Made by a program: the position numbers and the translations under genes
Source of the DNA: Trema orientale
Taxonomy: Eukaryota; Streptophyta; Magnoliopsida; Rosales; Cannabaceae
DNA length: 64,000 nucleotides
Assembly (NCBI GenBank): GCA_002914845.1
Contig: JXTC01000032.1
Span: 686,705-750,704, forward strand
Direction: 5' to 3'
Notes under the pieces: generated by a model
What the model saw: only the letters and a program-made list of their open reading frames with translations
The model's database searches: none
Told to the model about the DNA's origin: nothing
Part shown: positions 37,043 to 48,617 of the stretch, one piece after another
Numbering within the stretch: position 1 is the first letter of the stretch
How the letters are laid out: the number at the start of each line of letters is the position of its first letter

Positions 37043-38371
37043 TCACTTTGATTTGAAGGGAATGGCTCTGATCACCACCTGGTGGTAGAGGGCCGCCAAG
37101 GCTGCACCAATGAAGGGTCCCACCCAGAAAATCCACTGCAAACCAAAAGAATACAAGTTTCAGTACATAGCCACTCTGTTAAAATACTGTTACAGAATAT
37201 AAAAACACTACTTACATATCAATTATTTTACAATAGTTGATATTAAAGTTAATATTTTCTGGGGAAAAAAAAACTTACGTGGTCATCCCAAGCGTGGTCC
37301 TTGTTGTAGATGATCGCAGCACCGAGACTACGAGCCGGGTTAATGCCGGTTCCGGTGATGGGGATGGTTGCCAAGTGGACCAAGAACACAGCGAACCCAA
37401 TTGGCAAAGGTGCCAAAATCTAATAAAAACCCACCAATCAGCGTTCATTAAAAAACTATAACCCAGCTGTCACTTTAACATTTTAGGGAGAGATTACTGC
37501 TAATAATTAACAAAAGATGAGTACGTACTGGGACGTGAGAGTCTCTGGCGCTGCGCTTGGCGTCAGTGGCAGAGAAAACAGTGTAGACAAGGACGAAGGT
37601 GCCAACGATCTCAGCCCCGAGACCGTCACCTTTGGTGTAACCGGCGTTAACGACGTTAGCGCCGCCACCCTTAGCCATGTAGGTGTGCTTCTGGAAGCCC
37701 TTAACCACTCCAGCACCGCAAATCGCACCCAGAGTCTGCATCACTATGTAGTACACCGTCCGAGTCAACGACAGCTTCCTCGCCAGGAACAGCCCGAACG
37801 TCACAGCCGGGTTTATGTGACCCCCTGCACCACTTAACGCCGTTAACAAATACTCGAACAGTAAAAGACTGGGTCAACAAGGCCCGTCTAGCTCAGTCGG
37901 TAGAGCGCAAGGCTCTTAACCTTGTGGTCGTGGGTTCGAGCCCCACGGTGGGCGTGTAGGTATATATAATTTTGTTTTTGATTCTTAAAGTCAGATTCCG
38001 TCGGGTCGTATTTGTATATTATTGTTATTATTACCTGAAATACCGGCAGTGCAGTAAACAAGAGCGAAGATCATGCCACCGAAAGCCCAAGCGATCCCCT
38101 GAATTCCGACGGTTCCGCACTTCTTATCTTGCTTGACGACGCCCATGACGGTCAAGATCGAGATGTAAAGGAACAAAAATGTGGCGATGAACTCGGCTAT
38201 CCCGGCCCTGTAGAAGGACCATGATGTCAGCTCCCCCGGCTCGAAGAGCGGCGCCGGGGGCGGCTCCTTGTAGTCCTTGCCTTCGTCTTGGCTCTGAGCC
38301 GCCGTTCCGATCGGCTGCCTCTCCGAGAATTTGTTAGCTCCCAACCTAACATCCTCTTCCTTGCCCTCCAT
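37043..38371 (-). CDS. PIP1: PIP1-type plasma membrane aquaporin, four exons, intact
   Basis: Exons on the minus strand are 38035-38371, 37529-37824, 37279-37419 and 37043-37135 (337, 296, 141 and 93 nt), giving 288 residues. The ATG ([20 protein letters not shown]) is the standard PIP1 start; an upstream in-frame ATG at 38500 lies near the TATA box and is unlikely to be used. Both NPA boxes are present (SGGHINPAV, residues 117-119; [10 protein letters not shown], 238-240). So are the filter residues His226 and Arg241, the loop A Cys85, and the loop D His209 associated with pH gating. The long N-terminus and short IRAIPFKSK tail mark PIP1 rather than PIP2. The product forms tetramers in the plasma membrane and conducts water or small neutral solutes, often with PIP2 partners (family knowledge). 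Frame and splice sites are intact. Intron 1 contains a tRNA gene on the opposite strand. Confidence 0.97.
37882..37954 (+). tRNA. tRNA-Lys (anticodon CTT)
   Basis: This is a complete 73-nt cloverleaf. Acceptor GCCCGTC pairs with GGTGGGC with G·U tolerance; the discriminator is G. The anticodon stem CAAGG/CCTTG encloses loop CTCTTAA, with the anticodon at 37915-37917. The internal promoter boxes are intact: A box TAGCTCAGTCGG at 37889-37900 and B box GGTTCGAGCCC at 37933-37943. CAA motifs precede it (GTCAACAAG), as is common at plant tRNA genes. It sits wholly inside intron 1 (37825-38034) of the PIP1 gene, in antisense orientation. Confidence 0.97.
37970..37979 (+). terminator. Pol III terminator of tRNA-Lys
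   Basis: TTTTGTTTTT starts 16 nt after the tRNA 3' end. T4 (37970-37973) and T5 (37975-37979) runs are standard pol III stop signals. On the PIP1 strand these are A runs and do not touch the intron 5' splice site at 38033-38034. Confidence 0.8.
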
Positions 38372-38484
38372 TCTTTCTTCTTTCTTTTTTTTTTTTTTTT
38401 TCTTCCTTAAAATGAAAAAAAAAACTCTTTGATGTGCTCTCTCACAGATTGGGTGGTGAGTGAGAGAAGCACTGAAGAGACTGA

Positions 38485-38492
38485 TTATATAA
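38485..38492 (-). promoter_or_regulatory. TATA box of the PIP1 gene
   Basis: TTATATAA lies 114 nt upstream of the PIP1 ATG, which predicts transcription starting near 38455-38460 and a 5' leader of about 85-90 nt. Just before the ATG the leader carries an A-rich, GA-rich stretch (about 38375-38405). Confidence 0.7.
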
Positions 38493-38499
38493 CCCTCCA

Positions 38500-41400
38500 A
38501 GTCCCCCCATTCGGATGAAGTAAAGGTCGAGAGGTGGTGGGTCCAAATACCTATTATTAATTCAATTCATTTTCTTATCTTATGGCCGACCAATCATTTT
38601 CTGGGTTCTTCCTCCCAAATTACATAAATGCCCTCAGGGAGATTATTTAACGGGAAGAAATTTTTAAGGGGAAAAAAAAAACTGTTTTTGGTCCATCTGA
38701 GCTGGCACAACGGTGTCCACTCAGGCATAGGAGGAAAACGACTGCCACCGACCACCACCCCCATGTTCATTAATGCCATCATCATATATTTTCATGACAA
38801 TGACTATTTCAATGCGGCTGTGGTCCATTCCCAAGTTCGTTTTCTTGTTCAAGTATTAAAATGTAACAAGTAACATTAATAAGGTCCTTGGTGTACCATG
38901 CCACGAGATTTGACTATTAATTATGGGACCATGATACGTACTTATAATGAGAGTTTATTTTTCAGCATGTTTTTGCACTGTATACTTGTAATTTTTAAGC
39001 TTGTGATTTTTCAGCTGATGGGCCCGTCGAATATCTGGCAAAATGATCTTTCATCACTTAATACAAGCCACTAGGTTGCCTTCTAGTGCATTACACTCTG
39101 TAACGGAATTGATCGTTGTCTATTTTTGCCTCTTTATTTTAGTGCCACATACATCCCTGTGATTAAAATTTGTCTCATTTTCGTTTCTGGGTCACGTAGT
39201 AATGAGCCTCAGGAGTCAAGGTTAGAGTTTTGGACAGAAAAGGATGTGGACCGAATTCTGAAACAATATTCCGTGTCCTATTTGTCCAACCAGTACTTAA
39301 TCAAAGTATATACATTAACGTTTTCTGTTTTTTCTTTATTTGTTATTATTATTTATTTTATATACAGAATAATTTCTCGAATGAATAAGAAAACGTGGAC
39401 GGTGTACAATGCTGACGACAAAAAAATGGCGACTACCCATTTTTATATGGCTAATCTTTGATAGCATAATCCATAAACTCTTAAAAAATTTGTTGTGTGG
39501 ATTTGTTTCTTGAGTAATTATAATGAGAGGATAAGTAATAATTATCTCTTCAAAACGTATAAAGCCACAGAAATTGGCACGCTGGCAGTTTGGGATGGAG
39601 GGTAATGAAGGGATAGTGGAATTTGGATTATATTAAACATGTCAACTAATTCGTTCCTAATACAATAATAATCTAATAGTAGTGACCTATGTGCGGATAA
39701 TAAAGATTAATGTCCATGTCCTCATCTAACCCATCATCTACGAATCTTTATGTGATTAAACTTCGTTGTCTCTTCTTAAAGCATCAATTGATTATGGATT
39801 ATTGTACATTATTTTTTTTTTGGTAATGAATATTATTATACATTAATTATTTAAGGATTAGACGCATCATTTCTGGTTGGAATTTGGATGGCCACGGTCT
39901 ATTATTGCCAAGTTTACAACTGAAAATAAAGATTGATATTGAGCCCTTTTTTTAAAGAAAAAATATAGAATAATGATCTAATTAAGGTGCGACAACCAAA
40001 TAACAATATTTCATTTGGTCCAATGGCCTCTTGAGATGGCTATCAGTTTTTAAATGATCCCCGGAAGTGTCTATCCCAAAGGGCAGGAAATTAAAATAAA
40101 TGCATGGCTTATTTGGATAGGTTGTAGTTCATATTATGGCTTTAAAAATGCATAGAAAGACCATACCAATTACGGTCCAATATGATATTGTTCAAAGCCG
40201 CTATTACAACTATTTAATCTATTTTTAGATAGAATTACTTAATAATACGTTGTGTTATGACCGTATGAGTGACTAAGTTACATACTGTCCCAAGTAAATG
40301 TATAAGTACTATAATTTCTTATCGTTGGTTTTGAATGATGACATTCCCCACTACAAAAACACAAAAGCAAAATAAAAGGTAGAACTATATGATACCATAA
40401 AATTTCTCACTTCCAAATACCACACATTCTTTGATAATTTTAGCCTTCTAGCAGCGCAATAAGTGATCGGTAGTACTAGCATGGAGATCGTTAGCATTAT
40501 AATCCTCCATATAATTTTATTAGCCCATAATAAAATTTACGTGAGATTCACGTAAATAAAAAATTATGATTCATCAGATGAATTAGACCTATTTAATAAA
40601 AACATTTTTTATATATTAAATCCCTTACAAGTAATACATTGAAACTTAAAGGTTACAATAAAGTTTTAACAGTGGTGAGTCCATCTAAAAAAATCCGGTA
40701 AGTCCATGAGAGAATGAGAACAAATGCTCACCCGATAGGTCAAAACCTATTTGACTGAGTTAATGGCATCAATGCACGACAATGTTTTAATGGGTTGTGT
40801 ATGTAAGTTAAATAGTATTTATTGATTATTCATTCGAAAATAAAATATTATATGTTACTTCGAATCAACGTCACTAATTAATCAAGGGAAATAAGTATAA
40901 AATATGTTTTAATTGAATACAACATGCGGATAACACTCCCACAACAGACAATCATTCCCAAATAATAACCCTCAAAAAGTCTCAAGCGTTCTAAAATTGG
41001 TGACCAAAGCATGGTTAAATATTAGTCCATTAATTGATTAACTGGATTAATTGCCGCCTATTGAATTATAGCCATTATTTTGTTTGTGGCTATGCATCGC
41101 CACATGCTTCTCGGGATACGCATGATTTTCTAATTTGGATTTATTTTATTTTATCTCTCAAATATTATAATTTCATTTCATTTATCGATTTATATCTCAT
41201 ATTACATCCTTTTCTACTTTAACAAGTATAGTCGCTAGCCAACTATGAATATCCTTGAAAATAATTTACATTATGTGGTAAAAATATATCATCAATGCTA
41301 TCTATCCCAATTGGGTTAAATTTTTTACATTGTATGATAAAAAATATATAACTAATTGAGATACAAGTGTCACTGATATTTCAATTTTATTAATAAATAT

Positions 41401-41549
41401 TAGTTCTCATAGCTGCCAATTATTTAATAAAACTCATTTTTATTAAATCTCCTAGTCATCATAATAATTAATCAACAAGTAGATAAATTTTTTTTAGCTT
41501 AATCATAATGCCAATAGCTTTCCTGAAAATGTATAGATATTACTTGAGT
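38500..41549. other. Upstream region of PIP1 and intergenic DNA
   Basis: No gene could be supported in these 3 kb. The segment next to the TATA box is presumably the aquaporin promoter. An open frame at 39126-39461 (+) contains RLEFWTEKDVDRILKQYSVS but resembles no family I know and crosses an AT-rich, intron-like stretch. The remainder is AT-rich and unstructured. Confidence 0.4.
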
Positions 41550-41579
41550 GTATATATATATACACACACACCATTATTA

Positions 41580-41733
41580 AGGAGGGTGAGGTCGAAATGA
41601 CAAGGTACTATACTTTAAGGCGGTTAAGAGTTTGAGCCCCCACGTTGCTTTTGTGAGCCCAACCGAATAGGGATGGCCATGGGAAGTGACCCACCACTGG
41701 ATCTCATCCGTTTTTTATTAAAAAAAAAAAAAA
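41580..41733 (+). mobile_element. Probable tRNA-derived SINE
   Basis: This is a body of about 150 bp with a pol III B-box-like AGTTTGAGCCC (about 41629-41639), a weaker A-box region upstream, and a terminal run of 13 A. Imperfect direct repeats flank it: TATATATATACACACACCAT before and TATATATAGACACCATTACT after. That pattern fits a target duplication made by LINE-type integration. The family name is not known to me. Confidence 0.5.
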
Positions 41734-42609
41734 GTATATATATAGACACCATTACTATGGTATATTATGTAATATAGAACCAAATATCCTCTCAGATTTA
41801 GTGATTACTCGTTTTACCCGTGAGGTTTCTGAAAATGTGCATGACAAGCCTTGTGGTGCATGTTCCTTCCCTCCCTAATTAGGAACTAAATAGTAAATAA
41901 TGGCTGGAGAGTGTACCTTTTATAGGAGGTTTCTAGGGTACGGTATACCCATTTGGGTATATCAATACACCCAATACAGTAAGAAAAGTAACCCATTTGA
42001 TTAACATCTTACGGTCTTTATTCTTTAAGGCCCTGTTTGGCATGCAGGATCGGACAGGATTGTGCAGACAGGATTGGACTGGACTGGATTGGATTGGACT
42101 ATGCTGAATCCAATACTGTGTTTGGTGAACTGTCGGATTTAACAACTGGAAAAATAATCCTGTGTTTGGTACAAGATCGGACTGGATTATTTTTTTTTAT
42201 AAAAAAAATTAATTTTTTAAAAATTTAAATATATACATTTTTTAAGAAAATTAACCATATAAAGTTACTTCTTAAAAAAAAAGATTGGAATTTGAGAAAA
42301 ATTGAACTATTTATGTATAACATATAATATCCAAATATACGATGAATATAAAATCATATAGATCATAACATTCATATTAGTTTAATGGTGTTACAAAATA
42401 CATATTTCAATGAGTTGCCAACTCAAACAAATAGATGTTTCATATGAGTTAGATAATACCTAGCTAACACATAAGTCTTTCAAGCTGTCTATTGCAGTTC
42501 ATAATCATAACTATTACATATTTTTTAATCATAACACAAAATATAATATGCTTTAAATATAAACATTCTGAACCGAACACATAAGCCATCTATGGCATTC
42601 TATATATGA

Positions 42610-43586
42610 TCACTGTCTAATAAGAGTCATGACAAACTCCATCCTCATGGCCTCATCCATATTCTTCAAAGCACTTACATTCCATGGTTGTTCAGCAAAT
42701 AACTTCAAGGCCTTAATTTGATCAGCAACAGGAAGGTTCAACTTGGTAATCTCTTCCCATACAAAGTCATACATTATGCTATTATCTTTCTTTTTTAGTA
42801 CATCAATTAATAAGTGCATTTCCTCATATGACTTCTCCATCATTTTGTCAAAAGATTTTGCTAGTTTTTCTAATCCTGTAGCAATGTCTGAAGCTGGTCT
42901 TGCTCGCTTCCTTTTTGAAGCTCCAGATTGACTACTAGCACTAGCTTGGTTCAAAGACATTGGAGAATAGGATGATTCTTCTTGCACAACATTGTTAGCA
43001 TCATCCTCTTCAAGATCAACAGCTTCAGCCATGTCAGCTGGAGTTTCAGCTATTTTTCCAGTTGCACGGTCAGCTCCAAAGATATTAGCCAGTCTCTCAT
43101 ACATTGGAAATTGTCTGCCCCTCCATCCATCGGCCTCTTTGTGGCTCTAGAAGAACAAAAAAATAGAATTAACAAATAAAGTATGTAGATGTGTAAGTTT
43201 TATCATGCATTTCAATTTATATAAAGAGATATTAAATAAAGTAGTCAAACCTGCACATATGTATTCCACACTTCATCACTATCAACTTCAATACATTTTA
43301 ATGTATCATTCCATCCAAATCCACTCTTGTTTAACATGTCATACAATAATCCATATTGTTTTTTCCATATTTTCATCTTTGACTCAATATGAGGGGTTGC
43401 TTTCAATCCAGAATTTGGGCACTTGACATTCAGTTCTTTTTCAAATAGAGTGTATGAGCCAGATTTAAAGCTACCATTATCACAACGATGACCACGTAGC
43501 ACATATGATTCTAAAATGCTCAATAATGCTTCCTCTTCCACTGTTGTCCAAGTACGTCGAGCTCGCGTATTTCCTCTATTTTCCAT
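42610..43586 (-). CDS. Harbinger ORF1: Myb/SANT-like DNA-binding protein
   Basis: Two exons, 43251-43586 and 42610-43146, join in phase 0 (CAG then AGCCAC) to give 290 residues. The N-terminal part (about residues 8-112) is a Myb/SANT-like domain: RRTWTTVEEEALLSILESYV, KSGSYTLFEKELN, IESKMKIWKKQYGLLYDML, GFGWND and VWNTYVQ. After SHKEADGWRGRQFPMYERLA comes an acidic linker, a basic patch (GASKRKRARPA) and a C-terminal helical region. In this superfamily ORF1 binds element ends and helps bring the transposase into the nucleus (family knowledge). An in-frame upstream ATG at 43601 would add five residues. The gene lies 225 bp downstream of the transposase stop on the same strand. No lesion is seen. 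Confidence 0.88.
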
Positions 43587-43811
43587 TCCTATGTAATACA
43601 TGAATTTAAAAGCAATAGTATAGAAATTTAGTTAATAACATGCATTATAGTCTTATAATATTATAAACCAAGATGAGTATTCATTATCTATAATAATAAT
43701 TAAAAGAAATAAAAAACTCAAGTTCAATTGAAAAAAAACATAATACAAAATTGTATTGCAAAATTCAAATAATAGACTCTAATACAAAAGAGAAATGAAT
43801 AAATCAAACTT

Positions 43812-45230
43812 CTAATGCCTACGGCCTCTATTTCTTCTCCATTCATCAAACATTTTTATTGCCAAAGTATCTCTCCAAGTGGTCCATGCATCTGATGATT
43901 CAATTGTGCCAATAACATTTTGATTCTCTAAAGTCTCATTTGGAGTGCTTTCTTGTCTATCTAGTTCTTCTTCCATTGGATCACATGACATTTCTCTTCT
44001 AATAAGATTATGAAGAAGACAACAAGCTGTTATTATTCTACATTGAGTTTTGATAGGATAAAATGAAGGACTCCTTAATATAGCCCATCGAATCTTAAGC
44101 AACCCAAAACAACGTTCTATAATATTCCTAGCCGAAGCATGTTTCATATTAAAAAACTCCTTCTCATTTGTAGGTAGATATCCATCTTGCCATTCTGATA
44201 AATGATATTTTGTTCCTCTATATGATGCGAGGAATCCTTCACAATTTGTATATCCAGCATCCACAAGGTAATAATAACCTAACAAAAATAGCATATGTAA
44301 ATTATTGTCGTTTCATATTAATATTTTTATAGAATAAAATATTGACTCTCAAAAGAAAAAAAGATTCTACCTGTGGGAACCTTTAAACCGTTTGGTCTAG
44401 TTATTGCATCGCGAAGAACTCTAGAATCTGATGCTGAACCCTCCCAACCAGGTAATACAAATATGAAATTCATATTTCGGTCACAAACTCCTAATACATT
44501 AGTGGTAACTTTACTCTTCCTATTACGATATCTTGGCTTATCAGTTTCACTGACATGCACCTCAATATGTGTCCCATCTAAAGCTCCCAAACAATTCTAT
44601 GCAAAAGAAAACCAAATCAATATTGAATTATGTATTAGCTTTAAAGATTCATAACATTTTTAAGTATAAGTTTTAAAGATTTTAAATCTAAAGATTTCTA
44701 ATAAAAAATTATAAACATACCTTAAACCATTTCCATCTATCATCACTGCAATTTTCGGGAACATGATCTGGTACAACCAATAAGCTACCTTGTAGTCGGA
44801 GAACTCCATTCAACACATTATTGAAGTATCTACTAATAGTCTCACCTGACCGCTTAAACCTATTATGAATTGTTCGATTTTTCACGTGATGAGCAAGTAT
44901 ATGTAAAAAAATACATACTTGCTCCTCTACGGTCACTAATCCATCCTCTTTCAATTTTCCATTAACTCGAAGTAACTCACACAATAGACCAAAAGTCCTC
45001 ATGTCCATTCGAAGTTGGTTCACGCATTCTCTATCACCATTCCGTATAAAACTATCTAAGACACTTAAGCGAGTCTCATTACTCACAAATGTACGATTTT
45101 TAAGCATACATTGCTCATAGTGTTTTTGAGCCTTGACATAAGCATTGACTAATACTAAAATGCCCATTATTATTCTTCTAAGATATATATTTCTTGCAAA
45201 TATATATACCACAATGTCCATCTTGTCCAT
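43812..45230 (-). CDS. Harbinger DDE transposase, three exons, open frame
   Basis: Exons are 44721-45230, 44371-44596 and 43812-44278 (510, 226 and 467 nt). Together they encode 400 residues without a stop. The N-terminal half holds the helical domain common in plant Harbinger transposases (RTFGLLCELLRVNGKL, ILAHHVKNRTIHNRFKRSGE). The DDE nuclease follows: D177 in GALDGTHIEV, D252 in YYYLVDAGYTN and E300 in ARNIIERCFGLLKIRW. All three catalytic residues are present. Splice junctions restore the family motifs WKWFK/NCLGALDG and VPTG/YYYLVDAGY. The protein cuts and joins the element at TIRs, choosing TWA targets (family knowledge). The start codon is the first ATG of the exon; M20 and others are alternatives. 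Confidence 0.92.
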
Positions 45231-46780
45231 AACTATAATACAAATAAAGATAAAATAATATAAGTTGCCAAAATAATTGGTATTATAACTAAAGAAAAAT
45301 CACCATCCAAATTAGTAAATGAAGAAAGAATGTTCAATACAGCGAAAATCCTTATCTATATGATAAATTCAAGCAAATAATTATACAATACAACCAAAAA
45401 TCTAATCTGTAAATGAAGAAAGAATATTCAACACTATGAAAATCCTTGTCTATACAATGAATTCAAGCCCATAATAGCGTACAACGAAAGCTAAATAAGG
45501 ATTAATTCCCAAACAGGCTCACGAAAAAAGAACCTCTCCCCCCTCACCCCTCCCCCCAAACTACAACCGAAAAAAAAGACACAAAGAATGGATCTATATT
45601 AAAACCAAAATAATCAAGATAGGTCTCGTACATTAAAGTGATTAGCTACATTTAGTACGAATACAAGTAACTGAAAGAAACTAAAAGAAACTTCTTTCAA
45701 CTGCCATTAATAGAGTTTAGTTACAATAATTAATATATCTAAAAACTTCCTAATAGCTTAACTAATTACAATAGAGAAGTAGTGCCAACATGGCACTAAG
45801 TCATCTATGAACTAACTCCTTAACAGTATAAAATCTATTACCGTGTTGTTATTTTTTTTCCCTTTCAAATCATAAAATCAGTGAATTGGACATCTATCAA
45901 TTTTATCTTTAAAGAAGGGAATAATCATGTGTGGTGTAACCTAGTTGCCTATAATGGTTATTGTGTTTGATATGAGCTCAAATGTTTGCTCTAAAAACAG
46001 AGCGCAACCAGAAACAAGATAGCGAAGCAAGTAGATCTCACATATTAAAGTTGATTCAAAGAGAAAACAAGGTATTCATACATTTGGCATTACTTTTAGA
46101 AGTTACCAAACATCAACAAGAGGCTAATTTATTGAAAGACTGAATGAAATCAGCCATATTATTATTGTTATACGTAGAAACCAAAAACAGGGCAAATATA
46201 ACCACAATAGCTATTATTGTTGAAATCAGGTCTCTTTTTTTTTTTTCCTCTCTTTTTAACCTTGATAAATAACAAAGATGTGATTCAGTAATTATCCCTA
46301 TTTTTGCTATTTATGATCATCCATATTTTAAAACAATTAATATTCTAATTTGTGGAGAAAGCCCTAAAAAAAGATTGAAAAAGAACTTACCTACTGGTTC
46401 GAATTTGGACTGAGAAGTGCTGAGTATGACAACGTGAGCAAGGAGGCGACGATGGCGCGAGGAAAGAGGCGTGAGCTCGATGACGACTGGCGGCGTTAGA
46501 TCGATGGCGCAAACGACAATAGATGGTTCAAGCCAGATGCTATAGGAAGGGGTGAAGGTGAGGGTAAGCGTGAAGGTGAGGGCTAAAGATCTGACCAGGG
46601 AATGCTTTTGTTTTGGGATAAAAATTCCTGAGTTGTCCAAAGATAAGTAGTCCCACCAATTTGCTAGGGTTTATTTATCCTACAATACATAGGATTATTC
46701 TTAGTCAAATGATTATTTGTCCAGTCAAAATTTGGCACCAAACATAGGATTGGGATTATTTATCCCAGTCCTATTCCCAG
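45231..46780. other. Non-coding 5' part of the Harbinger element
   Basis: This 1.5-kb stretch lies upstream of the transposase. It contains a pyrimidine/purine-skewed segment (about 45540-45565) and a relatively GC-rich piece (about 46430-46610) with GGTGA.GGT.AG.GTGAAGG-like repeats. A 107-codon minus-strand open frame covers the latter but looks like repeat sequence, not a gene. The promoter of the transposase should lie here. Confidence 0.4.
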
Positions 46781-46804
46781 TCCAGTATGCCAAACAAGGC
46801 CTAA

Positions 46805-47814
46805 TAGAATTATTCCATATTGTAGAGAATCCAGATCATTTTACAACTAAATCCAGCTGCATTGTTCGAATGTCTTAAAAGCAAAAACCCAAAATTTTCA
46901 TTTTTCCTACATTATCTCATCAGGCAAACAAATTAAGTTTTTCCTTTTTGTTTTCCCTTAAATTTTTGGAATTACCTATACAACTACTCACTGTGAAGGA
47001 AGAAAAACTTATGTTATGCTTCACTCCATTTTCAATATCTTTTTCTTCTCATTTCTTCCAGATTTTCTCTCTTTTATTTCTTTCTCTTCTGCAACACATG
47101 ATAAATCAAGCTAAAAAACCACCCAGAAAGAGAAGAAGAAGAAGAAAAAAAAAGTTTCCAAAATCCCATGATCACCGTTAGCTAGATGTCGTTTCTCTCT
47201 CATGATCGCCGTTACAAAATCCTATTTTATGATAATTGGAACTACAAATCTGTATATTCATATCCAAAACAAATTTAAGAAAAAATTGTCATCGTCAAAT
47301 TCTCCCATTACTTCAAAATTAAAGAACATATCTAAAAAGAACTTTGATCAAACACCCATTTAAATCTATTCTAGCATTTCCCGGAGCAAAAAATCTATAT
47401 TCTGGTATTTCAAAATTTTCCTCTCAACTCCATTGTAGAAATCTGCATTTTGTTTAATTTTGAACCGTTGAATCTTTTCCGATTGGGTTTCCTCTCATTT
47501 GTCCATTTTAGATTTACACCCCAAACCAAATCCCACATAAAATAACTCGAAAAAAAAAAAACAAAAAAAAAAGAAGTCAATCTTCAATCGTCAAAAAGGA
47601 AAGTTGAAGGCTTGCTAATAACAACGATCGGTCTGATCGTATCATCATTTTTCTGTGTAGGTGGAAAGGACCGAGAAAAGATAAAAAAAGGATTAAGAAC
47701 ATTTTTTTATGTCTCTCTCCATTTAGTCGTAAGATTCTATGTTTCGCGGAGTATTAAAGAGCCAAGTAAACCAAAAGATCTGGTCCCCTCATTTCTAATC
47801 CAATGGCTAGTATA
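46805..47814. other. Right half of the outer element, non-coding
   Basis: Sequence between the Harbinger insertion and the right TIR of the outer element. It is AT-rich with poly-A and GA runs (47130-47155, 47550-47575) and has no credible coding region. Confidence 0.4.
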
Positions 47815-47874
47815 ACTGGGTGTATTGATACACCCAAGTGGGCATACCGTACCCTAGAAACCCCCCCTTTTATA

Positions 47875-48617
47875 TGTTAAAAGATTTTGGAAGAACGATG
47901 ATGGGTTGTGAAATCTGATCACAAAAATTTTTCTGGGGATTGAGAACGGAAAAGAATCTTCCAAGTACAATGAATTCTTATCGGGCTTAATCGGTTTCTC
48001 CCATGTGCCACTACATTGTTAATCGAACAGTTTCATAAATTGTAAATTTTAGGGGAGATATTTGTGAATTAATAGTTAATTTATTTTTTTTAATAAACTA
48101 TTGATAGTTTCATCCTAAAAATAGCTTGATTCAAACTCAACCACAGAAAAGACAAACAGCATAAGATTTAAAAATGATTTCACAAATAAAAGTTAGTAAC
48201 AAACTTGCAAGTAAAAAATAACTTCTAAAATAGAAAGTCCAAACACTAAAAGGGACTCCCCACCTAATTTCCTCCAAGTTAAAAGAACATTATAATATGT
48301 TTTCTGCCTTTCGAAGGAAAAAATAAAGATGTTTTGCCAACTCTTTTATTTTGCTTAGAATACTACCGCTACTTTTCCTTGAAAAGTCAATGTTGTCCGT
48401 CAACTAATTTGTAGAGACTTTTATTCTCCATGTGGATGTTTAAGTTAATTTTGTAAATTAATTCTATAAATGTTTATCTTCAAAGGAAAAAAAAGAGTTG
48501 TTACTATTTATCAAAAAAAAAAAAAAAACAAAACAAAAGAGTGGTTACTCGTAAAAGTCTTCCTGAAAATGGCATTCCTCTACATCACCACATGTTATTG
48601 TACATACGCAAAATTAA
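47875..48617. other. Intergenic, no gene seen
   Basis: AT-rich sequence with homopolymer A runs near 48513-48528. Nothing coding or structured was recognised. Confidence 0.4.

Larger units (their letters stand above)
42029..46801 (-). mobile_element. PIF/Harbinger DNA transposon, apparently complete
   Basis: TIRs are GGCCCTGTTTGGCATGCAGG (left) and GGCCTTGTTTGGCATACTGG (right, other strand). The 3-bp target duplication TAA lies at 42026-42028 and 46802-46804, the preferred site of this superfamily. The element encodes the two genes typical of autonomous plant members, both on the minus strand: a DDE transposase (43812-45230) and a Myb/SANT-like protein (42610-43586). Subterminal regions carry GGACTGGATT-type words on the left and CCCAGTCC/GGATTGGGATTA on the right. 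Both spliced reading frames are open, so the element could be recently active. Confidence 0.92.
41925..47865. mobile_element. Outer TIR element with 9-bp duplication, split by a Harbinger insertion
   Basis: Terminal inverted repeats of about 50 bp match closely. The left starts GGAGGTTTCTAGGGTACGGT and the right (other strand) GGGGGTTTCTAGGGTACGGT; both continue through TTGGGT.TATCAATACACCCA. A perfect CCTTTTATA flanks the element at 41916-41924 and 47866-47874. Removing the 4773-bp inner element and one TAA leaves about 1165 bp with no gene. A 9-bp duplication points to a non-autonomous Mutator-type element. The TIR itself contains a palindrome, TATACCCATTTGGGTATA. Confidence 0.85.

Noticed and set aside
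37507..37837. Open frames overlapping aquaporin exon 2 in other frames and on the plus strand
   Set aside because: Exon 2 is GC-rich, which leaves shadow frames. The PIP1 frame has clear family homology and splice sites.
37991..38500. Extended aquaporin start at 38500
   Set aside because: This ATG overlaps the region of the TATA box and would add a Lys-rich low-complexity extension not found in PIP1 proteins. MEGKEEDV at 38371 is the family start.
39126..39461. 111-codon plus-strand frame upstream of the aquaporin
   Set aside because: There is no recognisable family, the middle is AT-rich with intron-like sequence, and there is no supporting neighbour or duplicate.
46317..46640. 107-codon minus-strand frame near the right end of the Harbinger element
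   Set aside because: It is generated by short GGTGAAGG-like repeats and has no domain. The two expected Harbinger genes are already present elsewhere in the element.
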